Assembly (NCBI GenBank): GCA_049999765.1
Contig: JBNGIQ010006309.1
Span: 71,825-115,879, forward strand
Length of the DNA stretch: 44,055 nucleotides
Direction of reading: 5' to 3'
DNA from: Phaeoceros laevis
Taxonomy: Eukaryota; Anthocerotophyta; Anthocerotopsida; Notothyladales
The notes beneath the pieces are model-generated. The model was not told the DNA's origin. It made no database searches and saw only the letters and a list, made by a program, of their open reading frames with translations. Position 1 is the first letter of the stretch. Each line of letters starts with the position of its first letter. Positions 19,757-29,940 of this stretch are shown here, piece by piece. Made by a program: the position numbers and the translations under genes.

Positions 19757-21761
19757 ATGGCCAGTTGTCCAGCTATGAAGACCCCGAGGGCCACGGTCAT
19801 CACTAGTTTCTTGCAACCACGACCATCGAAGTTCGCTAAGGTTGTGTCTGGGGCCGATGCATCCGGCAGCGCACGGAGGGCTAGTGGCATTGCTCCACCC
19901 CAGGTTGTTTTAGCTGGGCTGCAAGAGCCCATCGCTACGCAGGTGGAAGGTCCTTCACCTTCTGTGAGGCAAGGGCAAGCTTTGTTCGATAAGCTTACGC
20001 CGGGTAGTGGTGGATCAGGTGCAAAATTAGCAGAAAACGCAAGAATCACACAATCGCTGAGATCTAACTGATCTAACGAAAGCAGCTGACACCTCTGTGG
20101 TCTGTGCAGAGCAACCGCTGCAGGATAGACTAGAGCAGGAAAGAAGGATGGAGCTTAACAAAGCAGCTGCTTGCGCAAAGAGAAACCTGCGAGTTTGTGA
20201 AGAACGATTAGCAGAAACCAAGGGTAAGAGTTTTTCTATTTGTATGGTCTATTGGTGTGAAGTTGCAGTTGTAAGATTGTTGATTCGTCAAACATCTTAG
20301 GCTTCTTGCTCTGTAGATTGCTCATTGTTGACAGTTTCCGTCTTCCAGCCAGAGGTGTACAGCTTCCAAATTTTGGAGAACTTCTTGTTGAGAAGGGGTG
20401 GTATGATGTCCTTAGTCCAGAGCTCAAAAAACCCTATCTGAACAACCTGTTTGAGTTTGTGAGACAAGAAGGCCGTGGGGAAGTCCCAGTATACCCACCT
20501 CCTCCACAAGTTTTCCATGCTTTCAATTCGTGTCCCTTTGACAAAGTTAAGGTGGTGATTCTTGGACAGGTGAGGTTGCTAGACTACAATTCTTACATAT
20601 CCCTTTCGTGCATACTAGAACTTGCTTGCCTGTTAGGGATGTGGAAATGATTTGGTGTCCTCTGTTTCTGCATTTTCTAGGTTCTTGGAAACCAGGTGAC
20701 GGAGTTCTTATACTGTACTTCCCTGTAGGATCCTTATCATGGACCAGGCCAAGCCATGGGGCTTAGCTTCTCTGTGCCCGAAGGTGTTCCGATTCCATCC
20801 AGCTTGCTTAACATCTACAAAGAGATAAACCAAGACCTTGGCTGCTCAATCCCCAAGCATGGGAACTTGGAAAAATGGGCTTATCAGGTTAGTTCAATTC
20901 TACTGGAGTTTTTTGTGGCTGCTTCTTTCATGTCTGGGACGCATGTCCAGGTTCATGGCCTGCATCGTTTTTATGACTTCCATTTTTCGCTCCTTAGTCA
21001 TTTCTGTACGGAGTTGCTTATCGTGTATGCCGTGGCTTGCAGGGAGTCCTGCTGCTGAATGCAGTTCTCACCGGTGAGCACTCAAGCTTTTGCCCTGTTG
21101 CTTAGAAGGCTAGTTTCTTGCTCTAGCCCAGCTCAAGTAGATGTAGGAACAGTTTGGTAGGCGGATGGCAGATTACCTGAGCAGGTAACTCCCTCAGTGA
21201 TCATCAGTCTTGCACCAATAATATACAGCAGGACTCTATGCAGCTTTTGACTGTTGAAACTGACAGTGAGGGAGCATCATGCGAACTCACATTCGAAAAA
21301 GGGATGGGAGCCATTTACTGATGCTGCTATCCGTGCGGTGTCGCAAAAGAAGAAAGGAGTTGTGTTTCTTCTATGGGGAAAATTTGCTCAAGAGAAAGCA
21401 AGGTGGGCGAGGTACTTGATGTTTGAATTTGACCTAAAAAGTGATTTTAACCATTCGTATAAGTCATTGATGCCACTTGAGCAGATTGATAGATGCGGGC
21501 GTGCATCATGTACTGAAGGCGGCACATCCATCGGGACTGTCGGCCCACAAAGGCTTTTTCAGCTGCAGGTATGCGCAGGCTTTGACGGTTCCTGTTTATT
21601 AATCACTCCGGCTTTGACGGTTCGTGTTCAATACTGTGGTTAATATTGTATAGTGGTGATTGTCACCAAGGTAACTGTGCCCTTGCTGGCGCAGGCATTT
21701 CTCAAAAACCAACTCCCTACTTCAAGAGTCTGGCATTCCGCCAATAGATTGGCAAATCTGA
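19757..21761 (+). CDS. UNG: Uracil-DNA glycosylase (family 1)
   Basis: Base-excision-repair enzyme that removes uracil from DNA. Eight exons fit with consensus GT-AG sites and phases: 19757-20003, 20110-20223, 20349-20569, 20729-20887, 21043-21073, 21267-21402, 21485-21568 and 21695-21761. They give 352 residues. Catalytic motifs are intact: ILGQDPYHG with Asp195, [17 protein letters not shown], and [11 protein letters not shown] with His317. The tail [17 protein letters not shown] matches the family end. The N-terminal extension contains TSFLQPRP, placed like the PCNA-binding or targeting segment of eukaryotic UNG. A second ATG at 19775 is possible. It is convergent with the broken RecQ gene, and both lie between the two copies of the 251 bp repeat. 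Confidence 0.95.
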
Positions 21762-22278
21762 AGCTGCTTGCGGTCGGGGATATGTACGGAGTTCTTTCCG
21801 CATCAATCTTATGTGGTGAAGAAAGAAATTCGCACGCGGGTACGGCATCGATTAGCTGCATGCCAATTTCCTATGAGACATCCTTCGTCAAGTTACAAAC
21901 CTTATCTTCGGTATCTTTAAAAGCTAACATTTTTCCCAACATTCAATTTCTCAAAGATGGTTTACCTTGGGTACTACATGAGGGTAGAAAGACTGAGCAA
22001 GAATTAATATTCTTCAAGCACACCTGGTGATAGCCTTCAACAGACTTTGGCATGGAATGATGAATGACAAATCAAACATCTGGATTGTTAATGCCTGCAG
22101 ATGTTGAATGGACGTGGCTCCAAAAGATTCATGAGAAGTGAAAAGATGTTCCATAATATTCACCTCAAGGGTCTCTGTTTTGTCAATTATTTACAGAATC
22201 TGGTTTTAAGCAAGCTCTCAGTCACTTGACGAACCTAGCAACAAGACAGAGTCAATAAGAGTAGTAATGTACGCATAC
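21762..22278. other. Intergenic region between UNG and RecQ 3' ends
   Basis: No coding signal. I looked here on the minus strand for the missing RecQ exons (motifs V and VI with GRAGRDG, the RQC and HRDC domains) and found none. Confidence 0.5.
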
Positions 22279-24110
22279 CCATCCCAAATGCCACTGTAGC
22301 ACATATGATGTTTATCTCATCCTTGCTCCATTGGCGTTGCACCTGGATTCTGCTATCAGCAGTCATGCTAGCATGATAATATGCTGCGTTGTGCCCCTTT
22401 ACCTGCTACAAGAGAACACATCAGGTTGAACTTGTGGTTTCGCAGTCAGATCTGGATTGGAAATCATGGGTAACTAGGACGCCAGTAACACAATTGCTAA
22501 CCTGGAGTTCAGTGGCAACTTTTTCACAATCCTTCCTTGAGAGGCAATACACAATTCCAGATTCTCCAGGAGAATTTCCTCTGATGAAATTGTCCACTTC
22601 ATCAAGACATCTAGCGGTTTTTGCCGCAACTGAGTACCTGAAAAACATCAAAATTTGGAAAGAAGTTGGTCAGTGTACAAGGGCCAAAGGAATCCATCAG
22701 ACTAGATGTAAGCCACTAGCCTGACACTGACAGCAAAGAGACCAAATTATGCCTTAAGTTTGGGCGGTTGAATGTCTGTTTGAACACAATACAATTCATC
22801 AATCCAAGCGCTCGCACTATATCTTCCTTCACAAACTGAGTCGCAGTAGCAGTAAGTGTCATAAATGGCACATTTCCAAACTTCTGCTTCAATATACCAA
22901 GTCCCTGGGTACAACACTCCTGAATATTAGCGGGTATCAGCAAACCCAGAGAGTTGCTCCTACTTGAAGTTCTGGACGACAAGGTGGAGATAACAGCAGA
23001 AAAGAGAGAGTTCTCTAAGGGTAACACCACTTGATAATCTGGACGGAAATCATGACCCCAATGACTAACACAATGGGCTTCATCCACCACAATTCGGCGG
23101 AGCATCTCCCGTCGATATAAACTTTCAAGGTGACGAAAAAGAAAATCACTTCTGCAAAAGAGCACAGACATCTGTGCGTTGCCCAGGTCTGCCTTAAGTT
23201 ACTGGAAAAAAGTGGCATAAGTTGCACCTTGCAATCTTTTCAGGAGTACCATAAAGTAGTTTGTATTTGCAAACAGTTGAGCCTAGCTCTTTGAAAATCT
23301 CTTGTTGCTCTGTCCACTCCATATTCCCAATTAAAAATGCAGCAGGTATGTTAGCCTGTTAGAGTGCCACCAAAACATGATAACTGTTTACAGCAGGATG
23401 ACGTTTAACTCCACCGTGTATTGACTATACATATTACCTCAGACAGGTGCATGATCTGGTCCATTATCAGGGATACAAGAGGACATACAACAAGTGTTAC
23501 ACCTGGCTCACATACTGCAGGGAGCTGCAAAAAGAGAGTGACTTTGTCATGCTATTCAAGAAGTGGTATTCATGATTCTTACTTAGTGTGCAAAGTAACG
23601 TTACTGCTTCGAACGCAGCAGTGACAAGCGTACCTGAAATGTGAGACTTTTTCCCCCTCCAGTTGACATCAACACAAAGACATCATGGCCACTCATGCTT
23701 GCATTCATGACTTCGCGCTGATCAGGCAGAAACGAGTGGTTCCCAAAATACCTTTTATTATTAACCTGCAGTGTCCATACCCTGATCAGTCATCAGTCGG
23801 CTACCGTGCTATGTCCATGTAGTCTGAGCGTAAAATGAGGCACAATAACAAGCGCACCTCAAGCTCACGAGTCACGACTCCATGGAAAATTGGGGCTCCA
23901 TCTTTTGCATGCATCATGTCCTTCAGTGCAATGTAGTCTGAGCGTAAAATGAGGCACAATAACAAGCGCACCTCAAGCTCACGACTCCCTGGAAAATTGG
24001 GGCTCCATCTTTTGCATGATCATGTCCTTCAGTGCAATTGGCATCCATTGACGGATTGATGCTAACCAGTCTGCTCACTCCTGTAACTAAATATCTTTCA
24101 CTTTCATAGT
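22279..24110 (-). pseudogene. RecQ (BLM/RECQ4-like) helicase, truncated at both ends
   Basis: Eight minus-strand exons join in phase: about 23930-23858, 23765-23634, 23524-23438, 23355-23228, 23151-23031, 22904-22753, 22637-22502 and 22402-22279. They encode motif 0 (NNKRYFGNHSFLPDQRE), Walker A STGGGKS, motif Ia (CPLVSLIMDQ), DEAH (VVDEAHCVSHWGHDF), motif III (MTLTATAT), IVYCLSR, and the start of motif V (IICATVAFGMG). Motif VI, RQC and HRDC are missing downstream. Everything upstream of motif 0 is replaced by the PPR-derived 251 bp repeat. The first exon also has a tandem duplication with frame-breaking deletions. The intron after NRPNL appears to use a GC donor. All interior exons are open, so the truncation looks recent. 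Confidence 0.8.
23817..24036. repeat. Tandem duplication of a RecQ exon segment
   Basis: Units 23817-23930 (114 bp) and 23931-24036 (106 bp) are near identical. The second, upstream for the helicase, has lost 7 bp and 1 bp, which breaks the frame. The first still reads LKDMMHAKDGAPIFHGVV then TRELE up to its donor. Confidence 0.92.
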
Positions 24111-24113
24111 CAA

Positions 24114-24364
24114 AACTTTCATCAAAACGCAATAAATCCCGCTGCTAACGCTTGGAGTTTCGCAAGGGGATGAAGGACCACCAAGGAGTCAGCTAATTTG
24201 AGCTATCCTGTCCGGCTATGGCTGCTGGTTTGCCACCAATCGCCGCGGTGCACCGCATGCAAGTACTGGTACCTGGGACCGGTAGGTTTGAAGCAGTGAG
24301 CGACTTAGCAGGGAAGGTGTGGTATGGAAAAAGCCAAGAATCGTCTGGAGAGGAAGGGATGCCT
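24114..24364 (+). repeat. 251 bp direct repeat, right copy (functional PPR 5' end)
   Basis: Same sequence as 18964-19214. Here the ATG at 24218 is intact and opens paralogue 4. The left edge abuts RecQ coding sequence at the shared octamer aactttca, so the junction has little homology. Confidence 0.9.
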
Positions 24365-27300
24365 TCAGCAGCGGCAGCGCTGCAGGAAAATTTACGGCAA
24401 GAGTTGTTCTCAGATCCGACAGAGTGGTGGGATACCAGACGGAGCAAGCCGACGTCCCAGGATCCTGAATCTAAGCTCACCAAGTCCAATGTCACCATGT
24501 GGCTAAACAATCTGCACAAGCCTGCTGGGGTGGTCTGGCAGCTAGCCACGTGGGACCCTGGGGTGACAAGGCCCCCTGAGTCTGTACCCACATCAATTGG
24601 AATTTGCAGGAAACTATGTGAGGATGGACAGACTTCTGATGCCTTGAATGCATTGAGCCTTCTGGTGCAAAGAGGATGCCATGTACCGAACAGCCTCTTC
24701 TATCATGTCCTCAAAAGGAGCATCGCACAGAAAGACCTGGTTCTGGGCAGACGCATCCATACCCTGACTGTCGAAAGTGGGTATGAAGGAGACGCATTTC
24801 TGGCCACCCACCTTATCGGTCTGTATGCTTCTCATGGGAGGTTGCAGGATGCAATGCGAGTCTTCTCTAAAGTCCCTACACCTAACGTTTACAGCTGGGC
24901 AGCCATCATTTTCGCCTATGCTAGACATGGAGAGGCTGACCAGGCTATACGACTGTACAGACAAATGCGTGAGTCAACGGTTCAGCCAGACAACCGCATT
25001 TATTCAGCAGTTCTTAAAGCTTGTGCCACTGTAGGTGATTTAGTTGCCGGCAAAGAAGTTCATGCTCATATTCTTGCGTGTCCAGAGCAGCCAGACATTT
25101 TTGTGCAAAGTGGCCTACTTGATATGTACGCAAAGTGTGGTAGCTTACAGGATGCTCGCAACGTGTTTGACAGTCTCGCAGATAGGAATGTTGTAACATG
25201 GACGACGATGATTGCAGGATATGCCCAGCAGGGGATGGGTGAGGAAGCTCTGAGTCTTTACGATAGTATGCAACGGGAGGGCCTTTCTACTCCAAATTCT
25301 GTCACATTTGTATCCCTCCTGCAGGCTTGTGCCAGTGTAGGTGTAGCAGCTCTAGATCAGGGCAAGCAGCTCCATGCACAGATGAAAACACAAGGAGTAA
25401 AAATTGACTTGGTCCTAGGCTGCAGCTTGGTCAACATGTATGCAAAGTGTGGCAGTGTTCAGTCTGCTCGCAGCGTGTTTGACAGTCTTCCAGAGAGGAA
25501 TGTTGTAACATGGACCACCATGATTGCAAGTTATGCCCAGCAGGGGATGGGTCAGGAAGCCCTTAGTCTTTACAGTGCTATGCAACAGGCAGGGCTAACT
25601 CCTCCAAACTCTGTTACATTTCTCTCCCTCGTCCAAGCATGTGCCATCGTAGGTGTAGAAGGTCTGCATCAGGGCAAGCAACTCCATGCACAGATCGAAG
25701 AACATGGACTCCAAGATGATGTGGCTCTAGCTGGGAGCCTGGTTAACATGTATGCAAAGTGCGGCAGCTTAGAGGATGCTCGCAGTGTGTTTGATAGACT
25801 TCCGGAGAGGACTGTTGTAACTTGGAACGCTATGATTGCAGGTTATTCCCAACAGTGTATGGGTCAGGAAGCCCTTAGTCTTTACCGTTGTATGCAACAG
25901 GAAGGTCTCTCGTCTCCAAGTTCTGTGACATTTGTATGCCTCCTGCAAGCATGTGCTAGCATAGGTGTCAGTGCTCTGCATCATGGAAAGCAGCTCCATG
26001 AACAGATTGAAGAAGGAGGACTCGGTGATGATGTGGTTCTGGGTGGCAGCTTGGTCAACATGTATGCGAAGTGTGGTAGTCTGGAGGATGCTCGCAGTGT
26101 ATTTAACAGAGTTTCAATCAGGAATATGGTGACATGGAATGCGATGCTTGCAGGTTATGCCCAGCAGGGGATGGGTCAGGAAGCCCTTAGTCTCTACGAT
26201 TCCATGCATGGAGAGGGCCTCTCTCCAGATTCTGTTACATTTATTTGCCTCCTTCAGGCATGTGCCAGTATAGGTCTAGAAGCTCTTCCTCGGGGAAAGC
26301 AGCTCCATGCACAGATTGAAAAGCTAGGACTAGATGATGTGGTTCTAGGCGGCAGCTTGGTTAATATGTATGCAAAGTGCGGTAGTCTAGAGGATGCTCG
26401 CAGCGTCTTCGACAGACTTCCAGCCAGAAATATGGTGACATGGAATGCAATGATTTTAGGTTACACCCAGCAAGGTTTGGGTCAGGAAGCCCTTACTCTT
26501 TACAGTATCATGCAACAGGAAAGCCTCCCTCCCCCAGATTCTGTTACATTTGTCTGCCTCCTACAGGCATGTGCAATTGTATCCAGTTTAACTTCAGGAA
26601 AACAGCTCCACGCAGAGATAGATGAACTAGGGATCCAAGCTGATGCGGTTGTGGGAGCTGCGTTAGTAAACATGTATGCAAAGTGTGGGAGCATGTTGGA
26701 TTCACAGCAGGTCTTTGACTCAATGCCTGAAAGGACTATCGAGGCATGGGGTGCCCTGATTGGTGGCTATGCCTCCCAAGGAAATAATGAGGTCGTGTTT
26801 GCCTTGCTTGACAGGATGAGAGCGGAGGGCATTCAGCCAAACAGTATCACGTTTCTTAGTGTGCTGGCGGTGTGCAGTCATGCGGGTCTGGTGGACAAAG
26901 GCAGAAAGTACTTTGAGATCATGAGGACAGAACATGGCATCAGTCCAACGGTAGAGCACTACGTATGCATGATGGATCTTCTGGGCCGTGCAGGTCATCT
27001 GGACGAGGCTCTACAGATGGCCAATACCATGCCTTTCCTGCCCAATGGCAACGTTTGGCACACGCTGTTAAGTGCGTGCCGGAAGTGGAATAACGTTGGG
27101 ATTGGGCAACAGGCTTTTGAGTCAGCAGTGAGATTGGACGAAAAAGATGCCGCATCTTATGTGTTGATGTCCAACATTTACGCAAGGGCTCAGATGTGGG
27201 AGGAGGCAAAGGAGATGCAGGAAAGGCGAAAAAGATGTGGGGCATGGAAGAAGCCAGGCCAGTGCTGGTGGGCTGACATGGGTGGAGAGGTGCACACGTT

Positions 27301-27412
27301 TGTAGTTGGGGACAAGGAGCATCCTGAGACTGAAGGTATCTATGCAAGACTGGAACAGCTACTCCCCAAGATGCACAAAAGAGGGCACTCCCATGTATTT
27401 GCCTCATCCTGA
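24218..27412 (+). CDS. PLS-class PPR protein, E/E+ type, with degraded PDF motif (paralogue 4)
   Basis: An intronless 1064-residue frame. Residues about 65-120 keep the WWD part of the OSB-like PDF motif (SDPTEWWDTRRSKP) and the LWL-like tail (TMWLNNLHKPAGVVWQL), but PDFKHK has become PESKLTK. The leading PPR block follows, then five P-L-S modules, an E domain (VWHTLLSACRKW), PGQCWW and a fairly complete E+ tail (VHTFVVGDKEHPETEG, YARLEQLLPK). The stop at 27410 comes where DYW would begin. ATG 24218 is chosen because it lies in the duplicated 5' block and gives the conserved LPPIAAVHRMQ start. Its first about 60 codons and promoter are those copied to 18964. Predicted organellar RNA-binding factor. 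Confidence 0.88.
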   Translation: MAAGLPPIAAVHRMQVLVPGTGRFEAVSDLAGKVWYGKSQESSGEEGMPSAAAALQENLRQELFSDPTEWWDTRRSKPTSQDPESKLTKSNVTMWLNNLHKPAGVVWQLATWDPGVTRPPESVPTSIGICRKLCEDGQTSDALNALSLLVQRGCHVPNSLFYHVLKRSIAQKDLVLGRRIHTLTVESGYEGDAFLATHLIGLYASHGRLQDAMRVFSKVPTPNVYSWAAIIFAYARHGEADQAIRLYRQMRESTVQPDNRIYSAVLKACATVGDLVAGKEVHAHILACPEQPDIFVQSGLLDMYAKCGSLQDARNVFDSLADRNVVTWTTMIAGYAQQGMGEEALSLYDSMQREGLSTPNSVTFVSLLQACASVGVAALDQGKQLHAQMKTQGVKIDLVLGCSLVNMYAKCGSVQSARSVFDSLPERNVVTWTTMIASYAQQGMGQEALSLYSAMQQAGLTPPNSVTFLSLVQACAIVGVEGLHQGKQLHAQIEEHGLQDDVALAGSLVNMYAKCGSLEDARSVFDRLPERTVVTWNAMIAGYSQQCMGQEALSLYRCMQQEGLSSPSSVTFVCLLQACASIGVSALHHGKQLHEQIEEGGLGDDVVLGGSLVNMYAKCGSLEDARSVFNRVSIRNMVTWNAMLAGYAQQGMGQEALSLYDSMHGEGLSPDSVTFICLLQACASIGLEALPRGKQLHAQIEKLGLDDVVLGGSLVNMYAKCGSLEDARSVFDRLPARNMVTWNAMILGYTQQGLGQEALTLYSIMQQESLPPPDSVTFVCLLQACAIVSSLTSGKQLHAEIDELGIQADAVVGAALVNMYAKCGSMLDSQQVFDSMPERTIEAWGALIGGYASQGNNEVVFALLDRMRAEGIQPNSITFLSVLAVCSHAGLVDKGRKYFEIMRTEHGISPTVEHYVCMMDLLGRAGHLDEALQMANTMPFLPNGNVWHTLLSACRKWNNVGIGQQAFESAVRLDEKDAASYVLMSNIYARAQMWEEAKEMQERRKRCGAWKKPGQCWWADMGGEVHTFVVGDKEHPETEGIYARLEQLLPKMHKRGHSHVFASS

Positions 27413-27610
27413 CCTGTGAAGAAAAGGAAGCTGAATTGAGTGGGCATAGAGGGAAATTGGCTACTGCGTTATCGTCCGAGTGGACAAACCTATGGATGGG
27501 TACAGATTTGCTGGTGAGAAGAATTGTCGCACCGCTACAGCTTGCATATTGTGAACTGCCGGGCCCAAGCATTCCATGATTGTCGGTTATGTCCGAAGCC
27601 GAGGACAGCT
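27413..27610 (+). pseudogene. Probable DYW relic of paralogue 4
   Basis: Fragments after the stop resemble a decayed DYW domain: EEKEAEL, then GKLATALSSEW, then GEKNCRTATACILNCRAQAF in mixed frames. The match is weaker than for paralogues 1 and 2, and no terminal DYW triplet is visible. Confidence 0.4.
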
Positions 27611-27969
27611 GTGGACTTGCCGCGTGAGTGGCAGTACGCAGTCAAACCTTAAAACCAAACCAGTCAAATCCCATCCACTTGTAATGTATGTAAAATAGAA
27701 CAAATCACATTGAGGGGCTGGACCAAATCACATAGAGGGTTAGTTGATTAGAGAAGAGTAGAGAAGGTCATACAAAGTACAAATCAGCACACTCAAGTAA
27801 CCCAAGCAACTTCCTGGTGCTACAAAAGGCCAAGTGTCATTCCGAACTCTCCTTTGATTCTTCCACGGATGATGCAATGAATACAGACATGCATCAACAT
27901 GTCAAGCTCCAATGATGGCCTCCAACTCGAGCGCGATCACCCGCAACGCTTCCATCCCAATGTGCCACG

Positions 27970-28220
27970 AGGTGGGCTCGCCCAATTGTCCTCTGGAGTG
28001 ACTTGGAGCTCGCCCAATTATCCATTTGAGTCACTAGGAGCATTCTATAACGTGAGCACTACAAGTTGTCCTTTTGAGTCACGCGAGCCCAATTGTCCTT
28101 TGGAGTGACTTGGAGCTCGCCCAATTGTCCTTTTGAGTCACTAGGAGCATTCTATAACGTGAGCACTACAAGTTGTCCCTTTGAGTCACTTGGAGCATTC
28201 TATGACGTGAGCACTACAAG
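27970..28220. repeat. Minisatellite with nested 107 bp and 48 bp periods
   Basis: Phrases such as gagtgacttggagctcgccc (27996, 28103) and ggagcattctat.acgtgag (28144, 28192 and an earlier copy) recur in a nested arrangement. All units share the words gagtcac and cccaattgtcc. Non-coding. Confidence 0.85.
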
Positions 28221-28642
28221 TGAGCAACATCAAACTCATTGGACAAGCGCTTTGCTAGCATTGTGTAACGTTAACCTACAACAAGTCAGCAACATCTAAT
28301 CAAACACATCTCAACTAGGCCATGTAGAGTGAATACAAGGTTCCCTCTTCTTCTCTTAGACTATTCTCTTGTTTCACCCGGAATCTTTCCGGCACAAGAA
28401 AACAGGGTTGTCCCTAGGCTAGCAACATGGAATCGTGGAAAGGCAATTATCAATACAAGGAAGGTTTATTAAAGTTGGTTGAACACCGCACGGCGACAAA
28501 TGAGTTGGTTGAAACTTGTGCGAGGTTTGTGCCTCGGTGACTCTCGCACACCCTCACTCCGACTTCAATTTTACGAGCCGAATATGAGAAAAAACCCACA
28601 TTTGCTGTTCCGAGAGAAACCAGGCTCGCACTGCCGGTACCC

Positions 28643-29298
28643 TCACACAAGGAAGTAAGCCAAGATAGCCAGAGCTCCCACAAGCGCAGGCAGGGCTCGG
28701 GAAATCGACGCGGAGGCACCACTGGCAACCGCGACCTTGAATTTCATGCCGGCTTGGCAGTGCTTGCCGTTACCGAAGGAGCACAAAAACCAGTAGTTGC
28801 CCTCCTTGTCAAGATTAAAAGTGTAGTTGCCCACGCCATTGTCGTTCGTCAGGGGGCTCCCGAACGTGCAATTGTTGAAATCGGCACCCGTCACTGACAG
28901 AACGTTATGGGCGTTCGCCGAGTACTTGAAAACTGCCAACGCCAGCAAACATCCATCACCAACAGACGAGTTGATTAGAAACTGACTGATTCAGGCACGC
29001 GCAGCGGGATCGATCCACCCCCCAGCAATTGATCCACTGCCAATGTTCACATTGGCAGTAGTAGTACTCGTGTCAACCGCACAACTTTTGGTAGCTACTT
29101 ACAGAGCTTGTCGCCTGTATGGTAGGTGTAATTGGCTGCCCAGGTCGAGTAGTTGTATCCGCCGGCCGATGATGGCAATGTCCATCCGTTGTCCCCGCCC
29201 ACATTGAAAGTCGTGGCTTCCGCGCCGGAAACGATGGTAGCCAGCGCGCATACTGCAAGCATGGCCATGGCCAGTGCACTGCCTCCTGCCTGTGCCAT
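28643..29298 (-). CDS. Phytocyanin (blue copper protein) with complete type I copper site
   Basis: Secreted, probably GPI-anchored cupredoxin. Two exons, 29298-29103 (donor GTAAGT) and 28932-28643, give 161 residues in phase. A signal peptide (about 1-25, MLAVCALATIVSGAEA) precedes the phytocyanin fold (FNVGGDNGWTLP, FKYSANAHNVLSV, YWFLCSFGNGKHCQAGMKF). Copper ligands His74, Cys116, His123 and Met128 are all present, as is the Cys87-Cys124 disulfide pair. The C-terminal hydrophobic stretch (ALVGALAILAYFLV) after small residues fits a GPI signal. The single intron lies at the site usual for the family. Met as axial ligand points to the plantacyanin/uclacyanin side. Confidence 0.92.
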
Positions 29299-29940
29299 AG
29301 TTGCTGCTGGAAGGGGCTCGCGAAGACGTTGATTCGAGATATAATGAATTCTTGGATGCTGGATGTCCGAGCTGGTTTGCCCAGAACTCATGGTGGGGGG
29401 TGTTATATACAACCGGTGGGCCACATTCTGTTGGGGCGGCAGCCGGCATTCGGCAACCAACCCGGACGGGGAATCCAAAACCGAGCCAGATGGCGCTCAC
29501 AGGCGGGCCTTTGGTACGGACGTTTTCTTTAACTTTGTGACTCTTCCGGTGGCCACAAGAAATAGAACTCGATAGAAAGCGGGCTCCGCTTTAGTGTTAC
29601 ACAGTAAAACAACAACACTACACATTGCAGACGGTCTGGACTATGAGGTTCACGAACTTGTGGTGCAGGTAGTCTATAGGTCTACAGCCTGGGATTTCAA
29701 CAATGGCAACATCGATAGATCTCTGGACGAGACCTGTCCAGATTTTCATATGAGCAAGCAAAAGAACCGGAAACTTTTGAAGCTGCAGCACTACTAGCAC
29801 AGAATCTAACCATCTGTGCTTCCTCACTACTGACTTCTTCAAACGATGACAAAGAGCCAGAAGCTCAAAACGCCTGGAGGGCTCCTGAAATCCCTCTATA
29901 ATCTCAAAAATAATGAATGAATGTGTTGGGTACCGAAGCT

